DNA of 64,000 nucleotides from Candidatus Electrothrix communis (GTDB lineage: Bacteria > Desulfobacterota > Desulfobulbia > Desulfobulbales > Desulfobulbaceae), in contig CP130629.1 of assembly GCA_030644725.1 (NCBI GenBank), forward strand, positions 861,572-925,571, written 5' to 3'. The position numbers and the translations under genes were made by a program. Within the stretch, counting starts at the first letter, position 1. Each line of letters starts with the position of its first letter. The notes beneath the pieces were generated by a model. It saw only the letters and a program-made list of their open reading frames with translations, had not been told where the DNA came from and ran no database searches. Of this stretch, positions 10,602 to 20,205 are shown piece after piece.

Positions 10602-11413
10602 ATGAAAGCATTAACGGAAAAAATACGATCTATCGGTGGCAGAGTTTTTGCGGCTCTGGGGAAGTCAGACAAGCTTACCTACGAACAACTGGCAAAAGAA
10701 GCGAATACAAGCAAAAGTAGTGCGTTTCGACAAGTTAAAGGAATTCAAAGAAGAAATATCTATCCCGAATCTGTTTTGTGGGAACATGAAGAGGGGTATG
10801 AGTGGATTCGCAGGCATTTTTTTGCCACCTTGTTGATATTCGGTGTGCAACATGGAATAGGAGCGGACACCCTTTCCGAATATTTCAAGGTGCTTCGACT
10901 CGACACGCATATCGGGGTATCACCCACGCCTATACGAACCAGACTCTCTCAGCTTCAGGATGCAATTATCAGGTTTCAAAAGAAGTTGAACAAAATTATA
11001 AAGATGTATTCAAAGAGGTGATCGGTGCGGCGGACGAAACATTTTTCTGCAATGCACTCATTCTGGTATTTATGGACCTGTCATCGGGTTATTTAATTTT
11101 AGAGGATGTCGCTGATGACAGAAGTTTTGATACCTGGTTTAAAATGTTGGAACCACGCCTTGAGGAGTTAGGTGTACACGTTCAGCTGATGGTATCTGAT
11201 CGAGCTAAAGCGTTAATAAAGTTGGCTGTGGTCGGGCTTAAATGTGATCACAACGCTGATATTTTTCACGGCTTGCACGATATCAGTAAATGGATGGGCT
11301 CAACTTTAGGCCGCCGTAAGAGCACGACGAAAAGACAGTTGGATAAGTGCGAGTCAAGTCTTGAAAAAGCTGAAAAAGAGGAGCAAACAAAAAAATTGTG
11401 GCCTCCAAAGTGA
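10602..11413 (+). pseudogene. DUF6399 IS orf1 (copy B), one-base deletion
   Basis: Encodes MKALTEKIRSIGG..., an N-terminal helix-turn-helix-like segment (LTYEQLAKEANTSKSSAFRQVKG) followed by the first DDE acidic residues (GAADETFF, MVSDRAKAL). Against the intact orf1 at 29617-30429, the run before GAAGTTGAAC near 10980 has four A instead of five, which shifts the frame. Otherwise almost identical. Orf1 would end at ...KLWPPK and overlap orf2. Confidence 0.8.
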
Positions 11414-12228
11414 AGCAGGTCGAAGAAGCACGGGCTCAAGACCAAAAAGCCACGCAAGATCTGGATAACTACCGTGGAACAATAAGGAAAATATCAAAAA
11501 CGGTGCATCCGTTCAAACTGGACGACAATAAACCGCAAGATTCTGCAAACGTTGCAAAAGAGCTGCGAGAGCAAGCCAAGAATATTGAAACGCTGGCCTG
11601 CAAACAAGGTATTAACGACAATACCGGCGTTATGAAGAAATTTAAGAATCAAATAAAAGAATTGGTCCCATCAATTGATTTTTGGTGGTTGTATGTGTTC
11701 ACTAACCTGATAGGGCTGGGAAAGAGGAGCAAGGAACTGCTGGATTGGGCAATGTACCATCTTTTGCCTACGGTGTATTGGTACAATCAGGCAAGAAAAA
11801 CTAAGAACCCAACCCTTCGAAAAGAATATGAAAAAGTATGGGAAAAAGCTTTGGTCGTCTTTCAGGCGCATGCCTTGACTGGAACATTTAGCGAGGATGA
11901 GATTTTCTTTTGGCAAAATTGGGCTGAGGAAATGGTGGGAAAATTTCATCGAGCTTCCTCTGCTGTCGAAGGACGTAACGGATTCTTGTCACAAATTCAT
12001 CATAATAATAGAGGATTGAATTCAAATCGTCTCAAATCGCTTACCGTTATGCATAATTATTTCACAAAACGCTCAGATGGCAGTACAGCAGCGCAACGAT
12101 TGTTTGGTGAAAAGCCACCGGACTTATTTGAATGGTTGCTGCACCAAGTGGGCGAGTTGCCCCTGCCTCGTAAGCCGAGAAAACATGTCAAGAGTAACCC
12201 TTTGAATTTACTTTCTGTCCCGGCTTAA
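11398..12228 (+). CDS. DUF6399 IS orf2 (copy B), transposase C-terminal half
   Basis: 276 residues in the -1 frame relative to orf1, continuing the same protein: a coiled-coil linker (VKQVEEARAQDQKATQDL), a WWLYVFTN region, then the DUF6399-like end with the third acidic residue in SSAVEGRNGFLSQIHHN and HNYFTKRSDGSTAAQRLFGEKPPDLFEWLL. It has no convincing own ribosome site. It most likely is made as a fusion by slippage on CAAACAAAAAAATTG, where A AAA AAA is in register with orf1. Confidence 0.75.
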   Translation: MASKVKQVEEARAQDQKATQDLDNYRGTIRKISKTVHPFKLDDNKPQDSANVAKELREQAKNIETLACKQGINDNTGVMKKFKNQIKELVPSIDFWWLYVFTNLIGLGKRSKELLDWAMYHLLPTVYWYNQARKTKNPTLRKEYEKVWEKALVVFQAHALTGTFSEDEIFFWQNWAEEMVGKFHRASSAVEGRNGFLSQIHHNNRGLNSNRLKSLTVMHNYFTKRSDGSTAAQRLFGEKPPDLFEWLLHQVGELPLPRKPRKHVKSNPLNLLSVPA

Positions 12229-13050
12229 GTTGGTAGCCCAAAACTTCTGTCATCAGCGACATCCTCTAAAATTAAATAACCCGATGACAGGTCCATAAAT
12301 ACCAGAATGAGTGCATTGCAGAAAAATGTTTCGTCCGCCGCACCGATCACCTCTTTGAATACATCTTTATAATTTTGTTCAACTTCTTTTTGAAACCTGA
12401 TAATTGCATCCTGAAGCTGAGAGAGTCTGGTTCGTATAGGCGTGGGTGATACCCCGATATGCGTGTCGAGTCGAAGCACCTTGAAATATTCGGAAAGGGT
12501 GTCCGCTCCTATTCCATGTTGCACACCGAATATCAACAAGGTGGCAAAAAATGCCTGCGAATCCACTCATACCCCTCTTCATGTTCCCACAAAACAGATT
12601 CGGGATAGATATTTCTTCTTTGAATTCCTTTAACTTGTCGAAACGCACTACTTTTGCTTGTATTCGCTTCTTTTGCCAGTTGTTCGTAGGTAAGCTTGTC
12701 TGACTTCCCCAGAGCCGCAAAAACTCTGCCACCGATAGATCGTATTTTTTCCGTTAATGCTTTCATAACGGAAATATGCTATTTTTTTACGAGCAGTTAA
12801 AGTATTTTTTCAATAAACTTATTTTTCATAGACTTCTGGCAATCAAAAACGATATTTCAGGTTATGATTTTTTGGGACGAGGTTCATTTTGTCCCGGCTT
12901 AAGTTGGTACCCAAAAAGCAAAAGCCAAAACCGAAAATATCCCCCAGCAATCTGTCCCAAAAAGGTGAAAAAAAGAAGAATGGCAAGCGTCCAGGCTCGG
13001 CCAAAAAACAAAAAACAGCGAATCTGGAGATACACAAAACGAATAAGGTT

Positions 13051-13080
13051 AGATTGTGCGAGCGCAGCGAGCCACAATCT
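13051..13080. repeat. Perfect subterminal hairpin of the IS91-like element
   Basis: AGATTGTG (13051-13058) pairs with CACAATCT (13073-13080), enclosing a GC-rich CGAGCGCAGCGAGC loop. It sits about 10 bases inside the proposed element edge, where IS91-type transposases recognise hairpins. Confidence 0.6.
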
Positions 13081-13337
13081 GAACCGTTTGTTGGACAAGC
13101 CCGGCATTATATAGAAAACATCTTTTTTGGCTGAAGGCTGCCTAGTCAGACAGATGGACCGGAAGGCTGTTTTGGAACCGAGAATTTGATCTTTGAAATT
13201 GATTTTCCCTATGCATAAAGCTGTAGTCGGTGAAAAATAGTATTTTTTAAGTACAGGTATCCAGCGCCGGTTGAACCGGTTTTTTCGAAAGCTGGCGATG
13301 TCGCTTCAGGGTTACATAACCATGCACACCTCCATTT

Positions 13338-14424
13338 TTATGCGATGCAAACAGCTGGCCGGAGAGGAGGCGGCTTCCTCACCCTAGTCCGAATGATTTT
13401 CATTTCCGCCCCGCAGTTCGGGCAGATGATAGCAGCTTTTTTGGGTTGCTCAGCACTGAATAATGTAAACGGGTTGACCCTAAGCACCAGTTGGAGAAAT
13501 CGGATGAGCTTTTTGCTGCACGGATGCAGAAAACCGTAACAGCGTGCCCTGCGAAACCCTTTGGGCAAGACGTGCAGCATGAGCAGAGAGAGGAATTCTT
13601 CTCCGGTCACCTCCCTGGACCTGTATTTGCCGGTTTTGGCGTGAAGATACCTGAAGGTAACCATGCCGTTTTCGCACTTCAGGATATCCTTTTCCTGAAT
13701 TACGCCCCGGTAGAGATATTTGCCGAGATAGATGATCGCCTTGTCTCCGTTGCCGACGCTCTTGCAGTCGACAACCCACTTTTCCGGGCAATCCTTTGGC
13801 AGTTTCAGGCCTTGCTCAACTATGGCCGTAAGCATCTTTGCCCGAAAAACCTTTGCCAAGGCCTTGTGGTTAAAGAGGTATTCAGCCCCCTTTTTATGCC
13901 ACAACCCTGTTTTTTGTTGATGCTTGCTCCGGGCATGACCACATGGATGTGGGGGTGATGATCAAGATTTCTTGCATGGGTATGGAGGATAGCGGTAAAT
14001 CCCGCTTCTCCGCCGAGTTTTTTGTCATTTGCAGTAAAGGTTTTCAGAGTCTCTTTGACCGAAGCGAACATCTGTGAATAAACGATTTTCTGATTTCTCC
14101 AGGCAAGATCCCTGAGTTGAGCAGGCAGGGTAAAGGTAACCAGAAAATAGGGAGCCGGCAGCCGCTTGTTCAGTTGCTTTTCGATCCAGTTGCTGCTTTC
14201 ATGGTTCTGACAGTGCGGACAGTTTCTATGGCCGCAGGAATGAGGAATATAGATTTCTGTTCCGCATTCATGGTTCGCACACCGCGCAAGCATCTGCAGG
14301 CTGTGTTCCGTCCTGCACTTGGCCATGGCCCACAGCGCTTTTTGTGGCTGGGCAGAACGAAAGCCTGATATTGCGCTAAAAACTGTTCCTTGAATCGATT
14401 AATAATCGTGGAGAGCAAAATCAT
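13338..14424 (-). pseudogene. IS91-family transposase, frameshifted
   Basis: Starts [15 protein letters not shown] at 14424. It contains the zinc-binding CANHECG...CGHRNCPHCQ block, the HUH motif in DHHPHIHVVMPG, and the C-terminal YLGKYLYRGVI segment where IS91 enzymes have their catalytic tyrosines, followed by a CPNCGAEM finger. Two frame changes break it: one near 14344 (one A short in CACAAAAAGCG) and one near 13910 around ACAGGGTTGTGG. Restored length would be about 360 residues, normal for the family. Confidence 0.8.
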
Positions 14425-15329
14425 TTGACGCCCTCCCAAGTGATATCAAAGGTATCGGTCAGGGAGTTGACGGCCTGACGGGCGTTGCTGTTGGTGACAG
14501 CGGTAAGATGGGTATATCGGGATGTGGTCAGGATGCTGACATGACCGAGTATCTGTTGGAGTTCAACAAGGTCAACCCCGGCTTCCAACATATGGGTGGC
14601 ATAACTGTGGCGCAGGGAATGGCATGAGATTTTTTTATGTTGAGCTGTCCAACCACAGCCTTCATGGCAGCTTGAATACCTCCTCGATTTAAAGGCGTTT
14701 CAACCAAGTGGACGTTTTTCAGTCCCCGTTTCCTGTTTGGAAAGAGGAATTTGGGGTGCTGGTGAACGGACCAGAAATTTCTTAGAATCTGAAGGGTTTT
14801 TTCAGGCAAAGGAACCAGCCTGTCCTTGTTGCCTTTGGCGTCGCGAATGTGGACCCGCATATTGCTGGCGTCAATGTCGCTTGTTTTCAGGGCAATGCCC
14901 TCGCCGAGGCGCAGCCCCAGTGAGTAGGCTGTGAAAAAAAGACCTTGTAGCTCAGTTTGCCGGTGGCGGCAACCAGTTGATGGAGCTGCTCGACCGTGAG
15001 AATATCTGGAATCCTTGAAACCTTGGGCGGTTTGATCAGGGGATATCCTCCCAGGTTCTGTTCAGCACCCTGGAATAAAAGAACTTCAGCCCATACAGGT
15101 CGAGCTTGACTGCGCTCCATGAGCGACAATCCAAAAGTTCGTTAAAGTAATCAAGGAGCTGGTCGGATGTGAGATTGTCGATTTGACACTCGAAATAATT
15201 GCCGATTCGCCTGATCGACCGTGAATAGGCATCAATGGTCTTTGGTTGTAAGCCGTTAAGTTTCAGATGTTTGATATGTTTTTGATAAAGCAGATTGAAG
15301 TGTGGATCGCTTGGCATCGTGCAGTTCAT
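14421..15329 (-). pseudogene. Tyrosine recombinase (XerC/D-like) of the IS91 unit, frameshifted
   Basis: Begins MNCTMPSDPHFNLLYQKH with a SAM-like N-terminal DNA-binding domain (LQPKTIDAYSRSIRRIGNYF). The catalytic region is readable across frames: [29 protein letters not shown] and TSRYTHL with the nucleophile Tyr. Three frame changes, each one base short in a run: C4 near 15046, T7 near 14935 and A7 near 14632. Restored length is about 300 residues. The stop overlaps the transposase start as ATGA, so the two were one transcription unit. Confidence 0.8.
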
Positions 15330-16891
15330 TGTAACCTCCTCTGTGTAATAATAGGATAATGGCAGTGCACTTGCATTGCCGTTATACTATTATTGCAAAA
15401 GATATAGGCTGCTACAAGATATTCACCGCAGAGGTGGATGTACGGGGTTTGTCTGCCGCGTAGCGGCTTCGTCCAACAAAACGTATTAAGCCTGAGTCAA
15501 TTCCGCCAGGGTCTACATTTAACGGTTGCACGCCGTACACTGTGCAGGGATTGAAAATATCAGTTCACAATACCCGCTATTTGCTCGAACAGTGGATAAC
15601 CCCGGATGGTACAATAATTTCTGGGAAACTTCCCTCTGAAATTGATGGTCATTTTGACAATACTCTTAGAACGTACATTCTTCATCAATACCATCATTGT
15701 CATGTCACGCAACCGTTACTTCTTGAGCAACTCCGTGAATGGGGAGTGGATATCTCATCCGGGCAGCTGAATAACATTCTCACCGAAAACAAAGAGTCTT
15801 TTCACGATGAGAAAGATGCAATTCTTGCCGCTGGTCTTCAGTCTTCATCCTATGTAAACTGTGACGACACAGGCGCTCGTCATAACGGCAAAAATGGTTA
15901 CTGCACTCATATAGGAAATGACTTTTTTGCATGGTTTGAGAGCACTGAAAGCAAAAGCCGGATCAATTTTCTCAGTCTCCTTCGAGCCGGATCGTCTGAT
16001 TATCTGCTCAATGAAGATGCCTTTGAATATATGAAACAAAAGCGCCTTCCGAAGTCGCCGCTAGCTCTCTTACTCAATCATCCGGTCAAAGAATTTTTGG
16101 ATGCAGAGCAATGGGAGCAACACCTCAAAGAATTGGGGATTGTCAAGCCTCGGCACATACAAATTGCAACGGAAGGAGCACTTTTTGGTTGCGTTCTCTC
16201 TCGTCTTCCCAGAAGCCTTGTCATTGTCAGTGATGATGCTGGGCAATTCAACATACTCAACCATGCACTTTGCTGGATTCACGCTGAGCGAACATTAGCC
16301 AAAATAATTGCTCCCAGCGACGAGAAGCGCCAGATACTTGAGGAAGTTCGTGAACAAATTTGGAAGTTTTATAGCGAACTGAAAAATTACAAGGAATCAC
16401 CAAGCCAAAAAGAACAAAATCGGTTGTCTGAAGAATTTGAAACAGTTTTCACCCAGAAAACAGACTTCGAAATCCTGAACTTGGCTCTTCAGCGCCTCCA
16501 TAAAAATAAGTCGGAGCTCCTCTTGGTTCTCGACAGACCGGAGATACCACTTCATAATAATCTCAGTGAAAATGATATCCGTGAATATGTAAAAAAACGC
16601 AAAGTCAGCGGCAGTACTCGTAATGAAGCTGGTCGTCTTTGTAGAGACACATTTGCAAGCATAAAGAAAACATGTAGAAAATTAGGGATATCTTTTTGGC
16701 AGTATATTGAAGATCGACTTTCTGGTAAAAATACTATTCCTCCTTTACCCCAGCTTGTTGAACAAGCAAGCGCTGCTCCCGGATAAAATCCGCTTAGTTG
16801 TATATTCCCAGAAGACAGTATCAAAATTCCTCCCTATCGATGGCGTAGTGTATCTTTTTTTGACGGTTACCAGCACTTATTGAGAAGTTAC

Positions 16892-17733
16892 GGATTATCT
16901 ATGTAACCATCAGAAAAGCCACATACTTCTGTACAAAGAGAGACTGCGTCGTCAATCTTCTCCTGATCCAGAAAAAAAGGGACTGATTGAGTATACTCTG
17001 GATTCTCTTCTTGATATATCCCGGTCTCTTCAAAGCCATGCCGGGATAATATTTGTTCGGATTTTTTTGTTATATGCTCAAGCAGGGCAGTTCCTTCCCG
17101 CTCTGTAGCTTCATGAAGTGTACGGGATGGGGTGCCGTCTTTTTCCTGGTACCGGATGCGATTGATTAATCGTGTTGTTTTTCTGTATGATTCTTCCGTA
17201 TCACCGTAAATCAAAGCTATTTCTTTGAAACCTGTGGTTCGGTAATACTCTTTCCCATGCAGGCACGAAAAAACATCTTGACCGGTGTTGTATCGCACGT
17301 CGGCACCCTTCAGGATACTATGGGTAAAGAATGCAAATCGTCCGGCTTCCCCATCAACTTTATATGGACAACTATTTTGAATTACTTGTTCTCCGGCTTC
17401 ACTCATCTCACCAGCTTTTTTTGAGACACCCCGGTAAGGTGCTCGGATAAAGCAGACCGTATTGTCGGATATGCGGTTTGTAAAATGGTTTTTTCGCACT
17501 TGTCTATACTTACAGCATCTTTCTCACTGATAACCATATTGAAACTGCCATCTTGCTGCTTCGTCGGGCTATCGCTAATAGATTCGTTACACTCTACAAG
17601 TTCAACGCTTACTTTGACTTTATACCCAGTCATTCTGATCCCTCCACATGAAATATGAGTCTATCCTTCTATAATATTAATCGCATGTCACGCGTGAGGG
17701 TAGTGAAAATTAATCTAACCGCACAGGTTGAAA
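16892..17733 (-). mobile_element. Unassigned IS, 5' part with broken transposase
   Basis: The minus strand has terminal repeat TTTCAACCTGTGCGGTTAG (17733-17715), then a GGAGG ribosome site and a 76-residue frame MTGYKVKVSVELVECNES from 17633, then a second frame running to the edge (...CGFSDGYIDNP). The frames join at CAAAAAAAG, where A AAA AAG is in register for -1 slippage. The 3' half is cut off by the IS66-like element end at 16891. A longer copy lies at 60957-62530. I cannot place the transposase family. Confidence 0.7.
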
Positions 17734-18417
17734 AGTTTTACCGGTATAGGAGATTACTCCGCAATAGGTCTAATGCTTGAAATACAATCAGTCGCACGTT
17801 TTTCAACAGTCAAAAAATTAGCCTCGTTTTTTGGAATTCACCCTGTTTTCAAAGCCAGTGGTGACGGCGTAACAGTTGTTCGCATGAGCAAAAAGGGACG
17901 AAGAGAACCTCGCAGAATCTTGTTCATGGTGGCCATGTCGGCCATTAAGTCAAATCCTATGATCCGTGAGACTTATCAAAAGCACACATCAAACGGCATG
18001 GAAAGCATGGCTGCCCTCGGCCTATGCATGCACAAGATATTACGTGTTATTTATGGAATGCTCAAAAATAACACACCATTTGATCCTGCGATAGACAAAA
18101 AGAATCAAGAACGGAGTAAAGGGAAAAACCCTGGTGCCACAAAGGATAAAAGCAGACGCTACCAAAAATTTGATTCCAAGGCGCCAGTCTCAAGACGACA
18201 AAAAAAGAAAAGAGAGGAGCAGGTGAAGTCCCAAAACGCTACAATGGGCGTTGAGAACGGGATCAAAACACCCACTCCTTCGCTATCTTAATAATCAAAT
18301 TTAAGATAAGTGTAAAGTATTACCAGATTGCCAAGGAACACATGAAATTAAGCCAAGAATCGTTTTTTTAGGCATACAAACGCCTCAAAACCCTCTTGAC
18401 TTTCACCGGAATAACTC
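17728..18417 (+). mobile_element. IS110-family element, 3' part
   Basis: Encodes the C-terminal transposase_20 domain (GIGDYSAIGLMLEIQSVARF...KLASFFGIHPVFKASG...MSKKGRREPRRILFMVAMSA) to a stop at 18291, then about 125 bp of the element's right end. The N-terminal RuvC-like catalytic domain is missing, cut where the unassigned IS terminal repeat ends at 17733. The last 238 bp (about 18180-18417) are repeated almost exactly at about 62967-63203. The element end supplies the stop codon of the cytochrome gene to its right. Confidence 0.85.
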
Positions 18418-20166
18418 CGGGCAAGGCCGCGCCGGATCATAATTCGTATAGGCAGGATCATCATAATCCTCATGACAGGGCAGGCAAAGCCCGACTCGCA
18501 GGATACGCCGGAGTTCATCGCCATTAAAGGGCCGTAGATTCTCCCGAGATCCATGCTGGAGCTGTTTGCCGTCAATAGTGACAAAGGCATCCAGGGGCAC
18601 GGTCCTCTTTTTCTCCAGGGTATCCACACCCTGTCCAACCGGATAGAATGCCCATTTGCCATCCTTTTTGACTACAGTGCCCTCACCAAGCCCCACGGTC
18701 TTGGGTGAAGTATGGCAGTCCTTGCAGGGTCGCCCCTTGGCCTGGGTGGTGTGGGGATTAATGGCCGCCATTGTAAAACGATTAAAGCCGCCCTCAACCT
18801 TGCCGTCTTTGTCAATCAGGGTGACAATATCCTGGCAGCCCGGCGTGATAATCACCACCTTATCGCCCCAAACCCCTAACATGGGTTTTTCATAACGGAT
18901 ATAAGATCGGCCTTCTTCCCACCAGCCCTCGGTTTCCTTGATGGTGAGCTTGTCCAGATGGGTATCACGGGCATCGCGCTTGGCATGGCAACCGTAGCAT
19001 TGCGGCACCCAGGTGGAATGGCAGGATTCGCAGCTCATCCGCTTATGACCGGGAAAGGCACAGGCTTCATTTTTTGGTGGCCTCAGCGGGTAGACCTTGC
19101 CGTTATTACGACCGGTCAGGACAAAACCATCCCCTTCTTGCTGAACATTAGTGAGTTTCCGGTTCTTGCGGGTCAGGCCCGGTTTTTCGGAATGACAGCC
19201 CTCACAGCTGATTTCCAGCTGCTCCTCATAATGGGCATACTGGGTGCCGTCGCCCATGATTTCTTCACGGGTATGGCAGTCAATGCAGGACATCCCCTTT
19301 GTATGATGGACATCGTCGGCAATCTCCAGATAAAAGCGGCTGCCGGGCAGGCGCTGTGAGGAAGGCTCGCCCTGTTCATAAGGGGTGCCGTAGCCCTCGG
19401 CTTCAAATTTACCGGTATAGGAAATACCGATGCGGCCAGAACGATTATGACAGCGGATACAGTTTTGGTCTGGAACCTTTTTCGTAATCAGCGGATGCGG
19501 TTTTTTTGCTGGCTTCGCATTGCTCTTTTCTTCAAAGGAGTCCACGGTGGTGGGCGTATCCCCCTCAGCCGGGACATAATGGCAGGCTGAACAACCGCCA
19601 CCTTTTTCATTAAAAAATTTCGGGTAACCGGGCAGGTCGTTCTTCTGTTTCCAGAGATGGCAGGTGGCGCAGAGTTTGCGGTAATAATCCAGGGCCAACG
19701 AGGTCTCGCCGCTTTCCAGCAGCTCCTCCACCGTGATTTCAGCATCCTGGCTATCCCGTTCCCCCCAATAATAGAGGAGGGTGGAAAGAATGCCCCTGTT
19801 AGTGGCCATAAGGGAGTTCTTCACCTTGTGTACATCAGCAGGATGACAGCCCTTGGTACCGCAGGTCTGTTCTGCGACCCGGAGGTCGCCAGGGTTGATC
19901 ACCATGCCCGTGTGGGCCTTTTCTTTATCCGTCGCTGCGGCATCGCCGAGATGACAAGGAGAACAGCCCACCATATGGGCGGCATGGGCCGGATCCGGCT
20001 TTTCGTCGACATGGCAGGACAGGCACATTTCCAGAAAACCGGCAGTGGTGATTGAAATCTCATCAGGTCGTTCCTTCTTCTGTTCCTGATACAGGAGATA
20101 GCCGACAACAGCGCCGACACAGAGCAGGGCAAGAAGGGCTGGGATGTATTGCGATGGTTTGGACAT
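18403..20166 (-). CDS. Multihaem c-type cytochrome, 12 haem motifs, membrane anchored
   Basis: From ATG at 20166 the protein is 587 residues. An N-terminal helix YIPALLALLCVGAVVGYLLY acts as anchor or signal, so the rest is periplasmic. Eleven CXXCH motifs (CLSCH, CSPCH, CATCH, CSACH, CIRCH, CIDCH, CEGCH, CESCH, CYGCH, CKDCH, CLPCH) and one CX4CH (CGTKGCH) would bind haem. The longer frame from 20223 was rejected because its first residues lie in the ISKra4 end. That IS sits 39 bp upstream of the chosen start and no clear ribosome site is visible. The last residues and stop (PELFR) come from the IS110 end, so the true C-terminus may be missing. Likely an electron-transfer protein; partner unknown. 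Confidence 0.85.
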   Translation of the reverse strand: MSKPSQYIPALLALLCVGAVVGYLLYQEQKKERPDEISITTAGFLEMCLSCHVDEKPDPAHAAHMVGCSPCHLGDAAATDKEKAHTGMVINPGDLRVAEQTCGTKGCHPADVHKVKNSLMATNRGILSTLLYYWGERDSQDAEITVEELLESGETSLALDYYRKLCATCHLWKQKNDLPGYPKFFNEKGGGCSACHYVPAEGDTPTTVDSFEEKSNAKPAKKPHPLITKKVPDQNCIRCHNRSGRIGISYTGKFEAEGYGTPYEQGEPSSQRLPGSRFYLEIADDVHHTKGMSCIDCHTREEIMGDGTQYAHYEEQLEISCEGCHSEKPGLTRKNRKLTNVQQEGDGFVLTGRNNGKVYPLRPPKNEACAFPGHKRMSCESCHSTWVPQCYGCHAKRDARDTHLDKLTIKETEGWWEEGRSYIRYEKPMLGVWGDKVVIITPGCQDIVTLIDKDGKVEGGFNRFTMAAINPHTTQAKGRPCKDCHTSPKTVGLGEGTVVKKDGKWAFYPVGQGVDTLEKKRTVPLDAFVTIDGKQLQHGSRENLRPFNGDELRRILRVGLCLPCHEDYDDPAYTNYDPARPCPELFR

Positions 20167-20205
20167 GGGTATTGTTTCGGTAAAAACTTTTTCTAAAAAG
20201 GAATA

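Larger units (their letters stand above)
10456..12238 (+). mobile_element. DUF6399-type IS, copy B, nested inside copy A
   Basis: A 1783-bp element with ends GGGTACCAACTTAAGCC and GGCTTAAGTTGGTAGCC. The exact 8-bp duplication CAAAACTT flanks it (10448-10455 and 12239-12246), and removing element plus one duplication restores the copy A sequence. It lies in the opposite orientation to copy A, so the two form a long inverted repeat that could fold or be resolved by recombination. Confidence 0.93.
9338..12912 (-). mobile_element. DUF6399-type IS, copy A (minus), interrupted by copy B
   Basis: Terminal repeats are GGCTACCAACTTAAGCC at 9338 and the complement of GGGTACCAACTTAAGCC ending at 12912. 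An exact 8-bp duplication AAAAAGCA flanks it (9330-9337 and 12913-12920). Removing copy B leaves about 1.78 kb. The minus strand encodes orf1 (start 12766) and orf2 (10178-9348, ending SVPA). Orf1 is broken by copy B and also lacks one A in a run near 12545 relative to copy B. The two frames join at A7 near 10180, as in the other copies. Confidence 0.9.
13042..15475 (-). mobile_element. IS91-like element with an attached tyrosine recombinase
   Basis: A 2.4-kb unit that splits the IS66-like transposase gene. It holds a HUH/Y1-type IS91 transposase and a tyrosine recombinase whose stop and start overlap as ATGA. ACAAAACG occurs at both edges (13034-13041 and 15476-15483), possibly a duplication, though IS91 elements usually make none, so the exact ends are uncertain. 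Hairpins sit inside each end (13051-13080 and 15455-15467), as expected for single-strand transposition. Related GTTTGTTGGAC / GTCCAACAAAAC motifs lie near the two ends in inverted orientation. Confidence 0.75.
9171..16786 (+). pseudogene. IS66-like DDE transposase split by two insertions
   Basis: Three exon-like pieces join into one protein of about 530 residues. Piece 1 is 9171-9337 (MKTTLDQIKQNLPDSDKQ..., a coiled coil). Piece 2 is 12921-13041 (KPKPKISPSNLSQKGEKKK...KRPGSAKKQKT). Piece 3 is about 15485-16786 (IKPESIPPG...GLKISVHNTRYLLEQW). Pieces 1 and 2 rejoin in frame after removing the DUF6399 IS and one copy of its 8-bp duplication. Catalytic candidates are DDTGAR, SDDAGQF and NLSEND. 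It is distantly related to the transposase at 26386-27957. Piece 3 joins 2 with a frame offset, so the gene is dead even apart from the insertions. Confidence 0.8.
9087..16891 (+). mobile_element. IS66-like element carrying two nested insertions
   Basis: Both ends carry the same inverted terminal sequence GTAACTTCTCAATAAGTGCT (left at 9087, its complement ending at 16891), beginning GTAA as IS66-type elements do. The original element was about 1.8 kb; it has grown to 7.8 kb because a DUF6399 IS (9338-12912, itself interrupted) and an IS91-type unit (about 13042-15475) inserted into its transposase gene. The flanks differ (IS1182 on the left, an unassigned IS on the right) and show no direct duplication, so at least one end has been rearranged. 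Confidence 0.85.

Noticed and set aside
9087-16891. A classical composite transposon carrying cargo
   Set aside because: The interior holds only mobile-element genes, and the outer repeats are the ends of one element, with mismatched flanks.
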